Shown piece by piece: positions 23,426 to 35,420 of a stretch of 64,000 bases of DNA; position 1 is the first letter of the stretch, and the number at the start of each line of letters is the position of its first letter. The translations under genes were made by a program, and so were the position numbers. The notes under the pieces are model-generated. The model saw nothing but the letters and a program-made list of their open reading frames with translations, did not search any database and was not told the DNA's origin. The DNA lies in NCBI RefSeq assembly GCF_035046485.1, contig NC_085137.1, positions 969,977 to 1,033,976 on the forward strand, read 5' to 3'. This stretch comes from Aedes albopictus. Its lineage: Eukaryota; Arthropoda; Insecta; Diptera; Culicidae.

Positions 23426-24855
23426 TTAATTATAAACCCGACGCAGCAGGGTGAAGTACGAGTAGGATGCATTCAGGAGGGATTGGAACATTTCCAGCGT
23501 CATCGGATAGACATTGCCTACTGTGATCTGCGGGAATGGAAAAGGCCCAAGAAGTCGAGGAGAGAAGTTGTATGTATAAATTATGGGGTCTTCGCAAGGA
23601 TGTTTGCTGGCTCACCTCCAGAGGCTGCTGAGCCCGCAGGATTATCAGCAGGAGCTTTTTCTTGATTGAATCGTCCAGCTCGACCCATGGACCACTGTAG
23701 GCTGCTACGGCTATGTTCATGCTTTCTTCCCGAACCTCGTTAGCGTGCCAGTAGAAGGCGAAAATTTGCGAAATTATCATAAAGATGTAGGCGGCTACGA
23801 TGACGATTTGCGCGTGGTTTTCAATCTGAGACGAAGGAAAATGTCACTTGTTTTAGTGTGTTTTGAGTATGGAAAGATAAACTTACGACATTCAGAAGAA
23901 AAAGCAAAGCACACAACATCAACCCAAATGAGAGGAACTCGACGAAACAGATGTAAGTCACAAGCGAGTTCAGCTCCGAAACGTAGGCAATAATTCGTTT
24001 ATGATCCTGGATAAGCTTTATAACTTGCAAGTTGGCGTTTTTATTTCCATGGCTTCCTATGCCATCCTTGAATGTCTGCAGCTGACGCTGCAAGGTTTTG
24101 ATTTGAACCAAGCCAAACAAAGTAGTCGACACGAAGAAACTGGTGAAAGGGATGTACATGCAGCAACCGGGAAATGTTAGGACAACTTGCACCAAGTAAA
24201 TGATTTCGTACTGGGGTGATTGGTAACCGTCAACGCCAGGGATGTACATTCCGTATGGCAAACCCCGCACGCCAGTGAACATTGGATAAACTGTGAAGCA
24301 TGTGCTGATGATGGCACCGAGGGCCAGGTTGGAGATTGATAGCATCCGAGCGCGTGCCGTGTAACTTCTCAGTAGGCTTTGGATTTGGTGGTCGTCGATA
24401 CGCTAATTTTGAATTGGTTACAATAAAACAACACTGATTAATCCAGAACAAGAAACAGTAAAACTTTGCTTCATAAAAAAGTAATAATACTTACAGAAAT
24501 TTCAAAATAAAACTTGGAAATCCCTTCCATAAAGTTCTCGTACAGCTTACGATCCTTCACAAGAATGAGCGTCCGTAGCTAATGTAGAAGGGCTTGCTTA
24601 AAAACTTCTTTTCAGCCTTGTAAACGACACAACACTTACCACAGCATTAAAATACAACACAGCAAAGTAGCCCTTGATTATGACGTCTTGAAAGTCGCCC
24701 CACGAATGGCCCAAATCAAGAAACATGAAGAACGTCATCACGGTTACCGGTATAATGCTGATATAACGCATGGCGTCGTGCTTCAAAACGAACGACCAAA
24801 AGCGCCACACTCGAGCATTCACCGAAACTATCGGACAGCTTAGAATGCTTTCCAT
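23426..24855 (-). CDS. Odorant receptor, Or2/Or9/Or10 (indole-receptor) type, 375 aa, five exons
   Basis: A seven-transmembrane insect odorant receptor, which would act with the co-receptor Orco as a ligand-gated cation channel in sensory-neuron dendrites. Exons on the minus strand: 24855-24640, 24578-24495, 24402-23887, 23825-23616 and 23527-23426. All introns are short (61, 92, 61 and 88 bases), have GT...AG ends and are phase 0, giving 375 residues and a stop with no frame break. Membrane segments lie near residues 31-49, 60-80, 120-141, 168-198, 250-270, 275-297 and 350-372. Diagnostic motifs are [14 protein letters not shown] (293-306) and the C-terminus [15 protein letters not shown]...LLRRVYN (346-375). 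The chosen start [13 protein letters not shown] matches where mosquito receptors of this type begin; an upstream in-frame ATG at 24933 would add 26 polar residues. The similarity to the Or2/Or9/Or10 group is from memory and the exact orthologue is not proven. No neighbouring receptor copy was found. Confidence 0.93.
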
Positions 24856-25189
24856 TTTCACTGCGGCACGGTAAGACTGAGTCTGATTAGAATTGCAATT
24901 GCAATTTCTACTTTTTACATAGCAGAAAAACACTATTGCACGTGAATAAATTATCGAGAAAATGTGTCATCTTCGCACCTGAGGTCGCGGATTGTAACCA
25001 ATTAAAACATAATCGATTTTCTTTCAACACTGTCTCATTCTAAATGCAAATTTCTAAGATTTCTTCAGGTAGGTTTCAGCAAGAGGAATGAAAATATGAA
25101 GATGGAGGAAAAGAGAAAGAGTTTCAAGGAGCAAAAGGACAAGGAGGATTTAGGAGGTGGTAGCGGCTTGGACAGGGCGACAGGGCCTT
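24856..25189 (-). other. Upstream region of the odorant receptor
   Basis: This is where the receptor promoter and 5' UTR should be. An E-box CACGTG lies near 24940, but no TATA box or initiator could be assigned with confidence. Confidence 0.3.
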
Positions 25190-25262
25190 GGAATTATTAT
25201 TATTACTTTATTGTGGAGATATTCAGTCCTAGGCTGGTGCATCTCTTCTATGATGTTTTCGA
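25190..25262 (-). mobile_element. Possible 3' end of a non-LTR retrotransposon
   Basis: On the minus strand, 'agcctaggactgaatatctcc' is followed by AATAAAG and an (AAT)n tail at 25193-25212, the usual look of a mosquito LINE 3' end. No reverse-transcriptase coding sequence is next to it. Confidence 0.38.
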
Positions 25263-25504
25263 TTGGTTTTAAGGAGGCCTTACGATGGTTCAAAAGTTAA
25301 AATTCACAAACAAAAAGAATTTAAAAAAGGAAATCCTAAAACCATCCCATAATATCCCCACACGAGCAACAGTTATAGAGCTGATTTAATTTGTTTAGGT
25401 CTAATAAGTGACTTACAACTATCATGAATAATGACACCGGTTAAAATTTTATCAACTCTGAAAATGATGATGATTAACCTGGGCTTGTTAGGGGAATATC
25501 TGTA

Positions 25505-25651
25505 AATAAAAGAAAATCGCGTTAAGTACTGTTCCTTTGAATTCCACTAAGAATTTGCATCCTTTGACAAATACGAAATACGTATCTGTCAAAGGATGCA
25601 AATTCTTAGTGGAATTCAAAGGAACAGTACTTAACGCGATTTTCTTTTATT
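25505..25651. repeat. 147-bp near-perfect hairpin
   Basis: 65-base arms starting 'aataaaagaaaatcgcg' and ending 'cgcgattttcttttatt' appear fully complementary by eye, around a loop of about 17 bases ('aatacgaaatacgtatc'). The absence of mismatches suggests a recent inverted duplication or a very young foldback element. TSD is not clear. Confidence 0.85.
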
Positions 25652-26006
25652 AACTCTGAAAAGCTTATTTGATTTGATGTAACGAAAGAGAAATTATTGT
25701 AAAAAAGAAAAAAATCCCCAATAAAAATTGAAAAAATGTGAGTGATTATTGAAAAATGCATCTATGAATGGCCAATTGTTTTTGTCACTTCAATATTTAT
25801 TCAGAATTTTTACCGATACTTGGTGTATCAAAACTTGGCAAGATGAGCAAATACAAGAAAAATATGACGTTCTGTTTTTGCCTTTCTCGTACACCAAGGT
25901 GTACCGAAAGGCTATATGTTCACTCCAAAAATGACATTTCGATAGAGCCCCCCAGAGGGGCAAGTTTCATATACCAATCGACTCAGCTCGACGAGTTGAG
26001 ATGATG

Positions 26007-26056
26007 TCTGTGTGTGTGTATGTGTGTGTGTGTATGTATGTGTGTGTGTATGTGTA
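26007..26056 (+). repeat. (GT)n/(TGTA)n microsatellite
   Basis: TG-rich run with A interruptions following 'gagttgagatgatgtc', as in the other copies. Confidence 0.85.
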
Positions 26057-26319
26057 CAAAAAAAGGTCACCTCACTTTTAGATAGTAAATATCAACCGAT
26101 TTTAACGATCGATGGCTCATTCGACGCGGCATCTGGTCCCATTGTTTCCTATTGAAAATGGTTCAGATCGGTCCAGCCGTTCCGGAGTTATGGCCATTTA
26201 GGTGTTCCGGAACCGGTACCCCTGAAAGGGGCCAGACATGAAAATGCACCAAACCCATACATGCGACCCATCAAACCACGGCATTTCGGATTATCTGATG
26301 AACGGTAAGCAGGAAAATA

Positions 26320-27120
26320 GTCTCAGACCATATCTGAACCGGTAATGTTCCGGAACCGGTTCTGGGTGTCCCGCCGGAAGTGGCCAAATATCAAATTGAA
26401 CATAACTCATGCATGCGACACATCAAACAGCGGCTTTTTCGATAATCCGATGAACGGTTAGCAGGAAAACAGTATCAGACCATATCTGAACCGGTAGTGT
26501 TCCGGAACCGGTTCCGGATGTCCCACCGGAAGTGGCCAAATATAAAAGAGTACCTAACCAATACATGCGACACATCAAACAGCGGCATTGCCGATAACCT
26601 GATGAACGGTAAGCAGGAAAACAGTATCAGACCATATCTGAACCGGTAGTGTTCCGGAACCGGTTCCGGATGTTCCGCCGGATGTAGAAAAATATAAACG
26701 AGTACCAAACCGATGTATGCGACACATCAAACAGGGGCATTTCCGATAATCTTACGAACGTTAAGCAGGAAAACAGAGTCAGACCATATCTGAACCGGTA
26801 GTGTTCCGGAACCGGTTCAGGATGTCCCACCGGGAGTGGCCAATTATAAAAGAGTACCAAATCCATGCATGCGACACATCAAACAGCGGCATTTTTGATA
26901 ATCTGATGAACGGTTAGCAGGAAAGCAGTATCAGACCACATCAGAACCGGTAGTTGTCCGGAACCGGTTCCGGGGGTCTCGACGGATGTGGCCAAATATA
27001 AAAAAATACCAAACTCATGCATGCGATACAACAAATAACGGCTTTTCTGATAACCTGATGACTGATTATAAAAGAAATAGGTTAGGACCACATTAGGGAC
27101 AGCCGGTAGTTCCGTAACCA
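26320..27120 (+). repeat. 152-bp satellite array, about 5 units (copy C)
   Basis: 'gtgttccggaaccgg' or close variants recur near 26346, 26497, 26648, 26803 and 26953. The minus-strand ORFs at 26475-26708, 26627-26866 and 26879-27091 are repeats of the same translated unit and are not genes. Confidence 0.86.
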
Positions 27121-27889
27121 GTTCCGGGTGTCCCTCCGAAAGCGGCTAAATATAAAATTGAACTGCACCTATGTACGCGACACAGCAAGGCTAGGATTTT
27201 TTGATAACCTTATGAACGTTTGCAAGCAAACAGGTTCCGACCGGTGAAAAAAATGTTTTACGCATATGGTCAAATCTCAACCGTTACGTAGTAATTGAAC
27301 ATTACATGTTTTTGACTTTGCTCTGAAGCTGGCTATAACTTGAAAATGGTCAAACTTATCGCATTTGAAAGATTATCAAATTTGCTACCAAAAAGATCTT
27401 GGAATCTATTGGTTTAGTGAGATAACTAAAGCAAAAAAGCTCGAAAGTAGTGTTTTGCCTTTCTCGCACACTTAGTGTACTAAATAACTATATGTTCACT
27501 CAAAAAACGATTTTTCGAAAAAAAATCGGTGGATCAAGTCTCATATACCAATCAACTCAGTTCAACGAATTGAGATTATGTCTGTAGGTGTATGTATGTG
27601 TGTATGTATGTGCGCAAAATAAGTTCACTCAATTTTAAGGCACTTCCCATTGGCCGATTTTTCGGATTATAGCTTGAATCGAACCGGAATTGTTTGCTAT
27701 CCTAAATGGTCCAGATCGGCCAAGGCGTTCCGTTCCGGAGTTATGGCCATTTCAATGATCCGGACCAGCACCGGTAGAACTGGCCGTATATAAAACTGAA
27801 CTAGCCCATCATGCGATAAATCAAACTGCAGCAATGTTTGTAACCCTTAGCATGGTTGACGAGTATTGTGCGGAAATCAACACTGGAGA

Positions 27890-28590
27890 CTAGAAGCTCC
27901 ACGATGTCAGCCCAAAATTCAAGATGGCAGTCAAATGTTCAAGGTGGCGGCTCAAAATTCAAGATCGCGGCTGTTTACTAGAGATTTAGGCTCATAAAGC
28001 ATGCTATATGAGAATAATTAATATGAGGAAGATGTCTGGACTCCTAAAATGGCGACTAGAATATCCAAGATGGCGGTCTGAAATCCAAGATGGTGGCTTC
28101 AAATTCAAGATGGCTTCTGTTTAAAGAAGTTTAAGGCTCTAAAACCATGGAAGATGTCCGGAGTCCAAAAATGTCGACCAGAATGTACAAGATGGCGATC
28201 TAAAATACAAGATGGCGACTTCAGTTCCAAGATGGCGGCTGTTTGATGGAGATTTAAGCTCTAAGGGCTGTTTAATTAAGCTTTCGGCTATAAAACCGTG
28301 CAATATTGGTATATTTGGTATGGGGAAGACTTCCCGAGTCCAAAATGGCGATCAGGATATCCAAAATGGCTATCTAAATTTAAGATGGCGGCTCCGAATT
28401 CAATATCGTGGCTGTTTAATGGAGTTTTAGGGCCTGAAACAATGCATTATTGGTATATTTGGTATGGGGATGATGTCTGGATTCCAAAAATGACGGCCAG
28501 AACATCCAAGATGGCAATCTTTAATTCAAATGGCGGCTTCAAATTCAAGATAGCGTCTTTTTCTTTGACGATTTAATGATTCAAGATAGC
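27890..28590 (+). repeat. 'Aagatggcg'-rich array (copy C)
   Basis: Irregular repeats of 'tccaagatggcgg', 'ttcaagatggcgg' and 'aaaaccatgcaatattggtat', matching 12160-13190 and 37135-37345. Confidence 0.7.
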
Positions 28591-28763
28591 GTCATTGAAA
28601 GCCAGATAAACGATATAATTTCTGGTATCATGAAATGGATTTCTGTTAATTGTATGAAATTGCGATATACATAAACATTTCGCTTGAGTTTTATTGAAAT
28701 GGAGTTTCGAAGGCACGAGAAAGGCGCCATCACCGCTAGGTGGATTAATTAGGGTTTTTTTTT

Positions 28764-29284
28764 CTCTGTAATATGGAATGAGCTCACCGATAATTTACCA
28801 CCCAAGTTTCCAGTTATTTTCTTCTCCTTAGCAATGCGCACAAAATGGGAACTACTAATTGGTATTCTAAGAATTTGAAAGCGTTCTCAACTGTACATTT
28901 ACTAAATCACACTTCTTTTTTTTTTTTGAAAATAGAGTTTAATTTTAATAACTATTTGATATTGCTCTTTTAATCATAAACATTCTCCGAAATTTCATAA
29001 AATAAACTTTCAATAGATTACCGGGCTTCAAGCTGGTTGCAACAACAACGCTATAGACAAACGCCGTCACATAAAGATCTGTTATTCTGCGGAGTTGAAA
29101 TTGGTTCTCCACCACATACGATGTGGGGGAAATTTGGGAAAAATGATCTGAGTGATTATGTGAATAGTCAATAATCCTTTTTACTAGGAACTGAATATCA
29201 ATTCCTCCAATAATTACAAGGATTTTTCTCAAGCGTTATAATAAAGTTTTTTTACGTTTTACTGTGGTTTTGGTGCTCAACATA
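28764..29284. other. AT-rich DNA without recognised features
   Basis: A 95-codon minus-strand ORF (28945-29232) has no recognisable similarity. Confidence 0.35.
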
Positions 29285-29745
29285 TCCGGATATCCTAGGT
29301 CATCCAAACTGTTCTTGAATTTACATCCTTAAGTCTACTCGTGTAACGATAACTTCTTTCATTATGCAAAGCTAGGATAGTAAGTCTCTGAAAGTTCAAA
29401 AGACAGTATCAGGTCAGTCGGGATATCCTAGGTCATCCGAACTGTTCTTGAGTTCACATCCTCAAGTCTACGGGTGTAACAGATACTTCTTTCCTTATAC
29501 AAAGCCACGGTTTATAATCTGGCATGTCCAGTAAGCCTTTTGAAAGTTCAATAGACAGTATCAGATCAGTCAAGATGTCCTAGGTCATCCAAACTGTTCT
29601 TAAGTTAAGATAATACGGTCAATGTGTGTAACAATAACTTTTTTCATTATACAAAGCTTCAATATGTTATCTATCATGTCCAGTAAATCTTCTGAATGTT
29701 CTATTCATCAGTTCGGCTGTGGTCATCCAAACTATTATGATGTTT
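29285..29745 (+). repeat. Diverged tandem repeat, about 4 units of 133-152 bp
   Basis: 'cctaggtcatcc(a/g)aactgttctt' begins at 29294, 29427 and 29579, with a decayed fourth copy near 29715. Each is followed by a 'tctac.cgtgtaac...acttctttc.ttat.caaagc' block. Confidence 0.75.
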
Positions 29746-30794
29746 AAAATCTGGCATTTATATCAACTGAAGAGTCTGTTTTAGCTATATAAAGTTATGT
29801 AGTATAATTTATTATACTTACTAGAGCATACAGAATACAATCAGAGACTACTACATAGCTGCGGGATATTCAAAATCCTACATACTGTCCTGCAATATAT
29901 TTAATGGAATCTACAGCCGTAGTAATATCTTTTTTATTGTTTTGAGTTTCACCTAATGAGTGCATTAAATCCATTTACTTAGCGTTAATAACGTTTATGA
30001 TAATACTGAATCTACAATTCTTCACCACTATACTCGGTTCGTGACTGCAGTCCTTATCCTCGGCCGCGTCGTACATTTGCCGGTTCGTTCTGCACCTGGT
30101 CCACCCACCTTGCGCACTGCCCTCCATGTCTTGGTGTACAGTCTGGATTTCTTGCGAACACTAGCTTTGCAGGGTTGTGGTCCGGCGTTCTCACAACATG
30201 GTGAATACAGTGGATTATGAAACATTACTTAACGTAGTAGCAGAAGCTTTTATCACAAGTGTAGACCTGAAGCTATAGTCTCCGGAGTAGTTTAATACAA
30301 GAATATCTCAAAACTATCTTGGAATGACTCACGAAAATGCCAGGGATTCACACTATAGGGGTTTATGAACGTGGCACATATCCAAATTCAGTTTTTAGAA
30401 CAACTGGTAAGTCAATTATTTCATTTCTCTAAACTTCAAGGTGTTCAGGATGTTCCAGGTTGTCAATAAAGTCTCAAATACAAATATTCCCATTTTTTCT
30501 CAATAGAGCACTCAATTGGCAACAACTTTGCCGAAGACAGTATTCTACATCATTGAATGTGTAAATTTATACAGCCGTTTCTATGTTGGGGTCATATATG
30601 ACCCCTCCGGCTCCAAAGGGTTAAATGATCATCTGTGCATAAACTGTACAAAATGTAAAATGTATGCTTCAACTTTCATACCACCATTACGAAACCAAAA
30701 TAAAACATATTACGGTTCTCAAAACCTTTACAAGACTAATTGGTCATCTCGAAGATGTTTCAGGCAACCCCAGCTAGTTTAGGAGGGATAGCTG
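29746..30794. other. Unassigned DNA
   Basis: Short ORFs only. 'gtcatatatgacccctccggctccaaagggtta' at 30592-30624 includes a small palindrome (gtcatatatgac) but no element ends. Confidence 0.3.
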
Positions 30795-32128
30795 CCCAAG
30801 CAACCAAAAGTTCGGATAAAATAGCATGTTTGGGCTTAATCAGCTATTCGAAGATATATTAATAGCATTCTATTCAGCTCACTTTTTAAGTAATTAACCG
30901 AACTTCAGTTCACAAAAAGTACACTTGTGTCGCTGAAAGGAACGCTATTCAGCTTAAAAATAAACTTCGAAAAAATGAAAAAAAAAAATGTTTAGTCCTC
31001 AAAAGTAATTTATTATTAAGAACCATTAGTTCATGTGGAATCCAAATTGACTAATACCTTGAAATAATGTTTGATGTTTTTTACTTACTGAGATTTGAAC
31101 TCGGGATCTCCTCGTTGAAAGTCGGTGCCTAACCACTACTCCATGTATGTGTTGTTATGCACTGTGGGATTTTGCTCAATGTGCTGATATCATATAGTAG
31201 AGCTCAATCAGGTTCGCGTGTGAACTTTCCCTGAACTTGGAATAGTTTTTGAAGTCGAAAGTTCGAAAGAAGTTCACGTGGAACTTCTTGTGAACTTACG
31301 CAGTTTGACATTTTCAGTTTGTTGTGGTTCGCAGTGCAAAGCAATAAATTAAGGCCAGTGTATCGACTTCAAGAAAATATTAATATTAAGTTTTCAGCTT
31401 GGTTTTCAGTGAATACGATTGCGTCGATTACCGGTGCGCTGCAGTGACAAGTGAGACGGGTGTGAAAACATTCAGCAAAGCTGGAAAATTTGTGTGCGCA
31501 GCCGAAAAACCCCCGGCGGCATCCTGGGGGGAACAGTTTTCCGCTGCGGGGGCAGCCTTTGAGCCACACAATACGGATCCTTTGCGTTGATTACAAGTAA
31601 GTACGTTCAAATATTATAGTGGAACAAAGTGTACTTGTGAAATTAACACAAGCTGTGGCTGCTGGGCTCGATTTCCGAGTGATTTAATTGAATGAGAACT
31701 TCTCCCCGGCCCCGCTGTCACCGAAGTTCAAGTGAAGTTCACTTTTGGTACGGTTAATATTTATCCGAACTTTCAGTAGTAAGTTCAAAACAAGTTCGAA
31801 ACAAGTTCGGAACGGATGATTTCAAGTTGTTGGAATATGTTCAAATGAACTATATTTGAATTTTAAAGGCACGTAAAAGTTCAACATGAGTTCGGTTAAT
31901 ATTTGATTGAACTCTGTTTTAAAGTTCAACATAAGTTCTTTTTGAACCTTTTTTCGACTTTAATGTCGTTTTGAAGAGAAGTCAAAAGCTTGTACATGTA
32001 CTTCCAAGTTCATAAACAATACAAGAGTAACTTTTTGGAGAATTAAGTTCAACGAAACCTGGAATTGAACCGAACTTGAACTTCTGAGTTCGTTCTTCAA
32101 GTGGAATCCGAACTTTTGGTTGCTTGGG
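30795..32128. mobile_element. 1.3-kb TIR element with CCCAAGCAACCAAAAGTTCG ends
   Basis: The left end at 30795 and its reverse complement ending at 32128 match over about 23 bases. Subterminal regions are rich in 'aagttcgaa' and 'gttca' motifs in both orientations. The centre (about 31390-31600) is a GC-richer block, and a tRNA-like SINE head lies at 31078-31147. No clear target duplication or transposase was found. Confidence 0.65.
31078..31147 (-). mobile_element. tRNA-like SINE head
   Basis: Minus strand: 'tggagtagtggttaggcacc' (box A TAGTGGTTAGGC) and box B-like GAGTTCAAATC at spacing typical of tRNA. An intact cloverleaf was not established and there is no adjacent tRNA-length end, so a SINE-type relic is preferred over a functional tRNA. 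Confidence 0.45.
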
Positions 32129-32460
32129 TGGAGGTCTCAGGGACGCTTCAGGAGGTCCCAGGGGATGAATGTGGCCTCAGGAGCACTTCAAGAGGTCTCA
32201 AGGGGTTCCAGGGAAATTCCAGAGAGTCTCAGAAGCGTTTTAGGGGGTACCGGAGTTCAAGCTGATCCCAGGGGGTTTCAGAAGGTTTTCAGAGGCCTTC
32301 AAGGGAGTCCGATGAGGTTTCAGGGGCATTTCAGGGGGTCCCAAGGGGTTCCAGTTGGCGCCTGGAGCGCTTCAAGATATTTCAGAGGTTTCCAGGGGAG
32401 TTCCAGCACTGCAGCGAGTTTCAAGGAGTACCAGGAGATCTCAGGGGCGTTTCAAAGGGG
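32129..32460 (+). repeat. G-rich 'tttcaggggcgtttcag' array
   Basis: Motifs 'ttcaggaggtccca', 'tttcaggggcatttcagg' and 'ggggttcca' recur every 20-30 bases. It continues into the TTC-rich array at 32460 and has its complement at 35070-35420. The 160-codon ORF at 32120-32602 follows from the motif. Confidence 0.6.
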
Positions 32461-35420
32461 TCCCATACAATTTTTTTGTATGAATTTAGCAAGATTTTTT
32501 CTTAAAATTTATAGAAACACCTCCAGAATAACAATTAGGGGATTTTTTATTTTTTTTATTATAGAGGCTTTAAATTTCAAATTCATTCGCCTCTTGCGTT
32601 AGGGGATTCTTTCAGGATTAATCAAAAAAAAAAATCTGGAATGTTTGTTGTAAAAAGACTGGCGCAGGATTTCTTAGAATGTTTTTAGCAAGAATTACTC
32701 AAAAGATTCCCTCTTTTTGTCCATTCAAAATGGATCCCTGCCTAATGTCCATGGATTTCTTTGAAATTTTTCCAGAGATTATTTCAGGAATTTTTCTCAG
32801 GAATTTTCTTTGGGACTTTTCTAGAGTTTTTCATAAAATGTCTAAGAAGATTCGTTTCGAAACTGGTTTACGGGTTTCTGCACAAATTCCTTCCAAAATT
32901 CCTCCTGAGAATCCATAGAAAATTCTTTCAAGTACTTCTTCATAAGTTCATGCTCGTTCATTCTTTTATGCATTTCTGAAGGAATTCCCCAATTCTTCCA
33001 CGATTTTTTAAAGAGATTTCTAAGGAATTTCCTTAGAGTTTTTTCCAGGAATTCCTCAAACGTTTTTCTAAAAGATTCAATTCGAGGAGAAATATAGCCA
33101 CAAAGATTCGGAGATTCTTTCAGTAATTCCTGTAGGGTTATCTCTAGGAATTTAAAAAAAATCCACTTTTTTAACTGAAATAATTGTTACAATTTCTCCA
33201 GAGAATCGTTTAAGTATTACTCCGTTTATTCAGGAATTTACTCGGGAATTGATATGAAAAATTCCATTAGAAAATTCATATTTTTGGAAGTTTTCTCCTA
33301 TAGTTCCTTCAGGTATTCCTCCATGCATTGCTTTGCATTTATTCAGAACTTCATTCAGGAATTCATTCATATTTTTTTCCTAAGATTCTTTCAAAAAATG
33401 CTGCAGAATTTTCTCAACAATTTTTCAAGAAAATTTTCAAGATTTTGCTCTATGAATAACTGCAGAGGAATCTCCAATTCTTCCAGGTATTATTTCACAT
33501 ATTACTTTCTTAGTTTATTCCAACAATTTTTCTTTTGTTTCTGCAGGATTTCCTTCAGAAATTTATCCAGGAATCTGTCAAAAACTTATCGAGGAATTTC
33601 TCCAATTGGAGAATTGGAAAATATTTGCATTGATGCAAATATTTTTCTAGATATATTTCTTCAGAAATTTCTCTACGGATTTTTATTGGCGCCCATCCAA
33701 AAATTTCTCAAGGATTTTTGCATGGAATTACTTGCAGTGATCCTCCTGAAGTCACTTGTGAGTTTTTTTTTAGAGTATTAAGGAATTTTCTTAATTTGTT
33801 CCATTAGGTATGATCCTAGGCATTAATCCAGGAGAAGAATTTCCGAAGCAATCCCTCCACGATTTGTAAAAACGTTTTTAAAAGAATTTCTGAAAGCTCC
33901 ATGAAAGAACTTTTGAAGAAATTTCTAATATTCTGAAAAAGCTTCTGTAGATAGAAAGCTAGATAAAAATTGAGAAAGAATGCCAGCATGAATATCCGAA
34001 ATTTCCGGAATATCTGTAGAATATCGAAAAAATCGTCTCAGGAGGATTTTTTTAAAAACTTGAAGCATATCTGGAAAACTTCTTGGGAAACCCTTGCAAT
34101 AGTTTCTAGGAAAGAAAAAACTATTTAGGAGTTTATAGGAAAACTCCACGAAAGATCTTGAAATAACACTTATGGAGGATTTTTTGATAGTTTTACTGAA
34201 GAAATTTCTAAAAAAAAAATCCAGTAGGAATACCTAGAAAAACGCTTGTCTGCAAAGATTCATTGAAAAAAAAACTTTTCTGAAGTAATTTCCGTTGGAA
34301 TTCCTAGGAAACATTTTCCAAAAAAATCTTCCTGAAGAATCCATGGAGAAGTAATTTGAGTTATTCTTGGAGTAAATGTCGGATACACTTCTGGGGTTCT
34401 ACAAGGAGCAATATTTGCAGGAAATCCTGAAAGAATTTTAAGTTAAATTAGAGCAGAAATTTCTAAGGGTCTGTTCCAATTGATGAGTTAGAAATACGTT
34501 TTACTAAAACTTGACAGTTCTCCTAAGGAAATAATAATCGAACTGTTAAGTTTAAGTGAAAATAATTTTAATTCTCGAATTGGAACAGACCCTAAAGGAA
34601 TGTTTGTGGAAAAGTCTAAAGGAATCGTATAAGAAATTTCCGATGATTTTTTAAACGAATATGAAGAAAAATTTCTAAAGTAATTCCTGGTGGGGGTGAA
34701 TTTCTGGAAGAAACCTTAATAGATTTTAGGACCAAATTCCTGGAGTAATTTCTTAAGGAAACCATGGATAAATATTAGAAGAAAACCATAGAAGATAACC
34801 TTTAACTGGAAATCCTTAGATTCCTTGTAGAGGAATATTTTTAGAAAATTTTGAAGGAATTTCCAGGAAAATCTTTTAAAGAATTCGTGAAAGAATTATT
34901 GACGGAAGATTTGCCTGCATTTCTGAAAAAGTCTGTGGAAAAGTTTCTAAAGTTTGTAGATAAATCTCTGGATTTTCCTAAAAAATAATCGCTGAATGCA
35001 TTTCTGAAGGAAGCCACAGAAGATACTGCGAGTTGAATAATAAAACCTTTTTTTACCTCCAATGAAACCACTGCCCAAAACTCCCTGGGACGCCTTTGAC
35101 ATCTTCCGCCCAGAAAACCCTGAAATGCCACAGAGGTACCCTGCAATCTCACTGAGCTCTTGAGAACCTCTGGAATTTCCATAGTTCTCCCTGAGACTCT
35201 TCGAAGCGTCTCTGAGACTCCCTGTTATTCATGAATATTAACAACAAAAGCAGCTGCATAAGAGTTTATGGAGCAAGCGCATTCGTAAGAAAGCTCTATT
35301 AAGCTATTATCCAACAACAATGCTCCTGAAAATTTTTGATACTACTCCCTAAAACGCCGATGAATCCCCTTGGAACCCTCTTCTTTTGGGCTCTCTGTGA
35401 ACTTTTTGGAAACCCCCTTG
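32461..35420. repeat. Degenerate inverted array, about 3 kb
   Basis: 32461-33780 repeats 'tttcttcaggaattt' and 'cagaaatttctc' types. 33830-34990 repeats the complementary 'gaagaatttctgaaag' type, and 35070-35420 repeats C-rich 'ctccctgggacgcc' and 'ccctgaaatgcc' types. With 32129-32460 this gives a palindromic order: G-rich, TTC-rich, GAA-rich, C-rich. ORFs such as 33254-33781 are motif-driven. Confidence 0.58.
34467..34592. mobile_element. 126-bp MITE with TAA target duplication (PIF/Harbinger-like)
   Basis: GGGTCTGTTCCAATT at 34467 is inverted at the right end (AATTGGAACAGACCC, to 34592), with TAA on both sides (464-466 and 593-595 of that block). A 3-bp TAA duplication and GGG ends fit PIF/Harbinger MITEs. 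It is inserted in the degenerate array. Confidence 0.75.

Larger units (their letters stand above)
25875..28763 (+). mobile_element. Satellite-carrying interspersed element, copy C
   Basis: The most complete copy without large insertions: left hairpin end, GT microsatellite, 152-bp array (26320-27120), spacer 'ctggctataacttgaaaatgg', second left-end-like motif at 27455, 'aagatggcg' array (27890-28590), and right end 'ggcacgagaaaggcgcc...attaattaggg' plus T run. Copies A and C share this same order, which defines the family as one composite unit of about 2.9 kb. Confidence 0.68.

Noticed and set aside
33254..33781. 175-codon plus-strand ORF rich in Phe, Leu and Ser
   Set aside because: It lies in the degenerate TTC-rich array, where stop codons are rare in one strand; similar Phe/Leu-rich frames occur at 901-1377 and 48851-49186.
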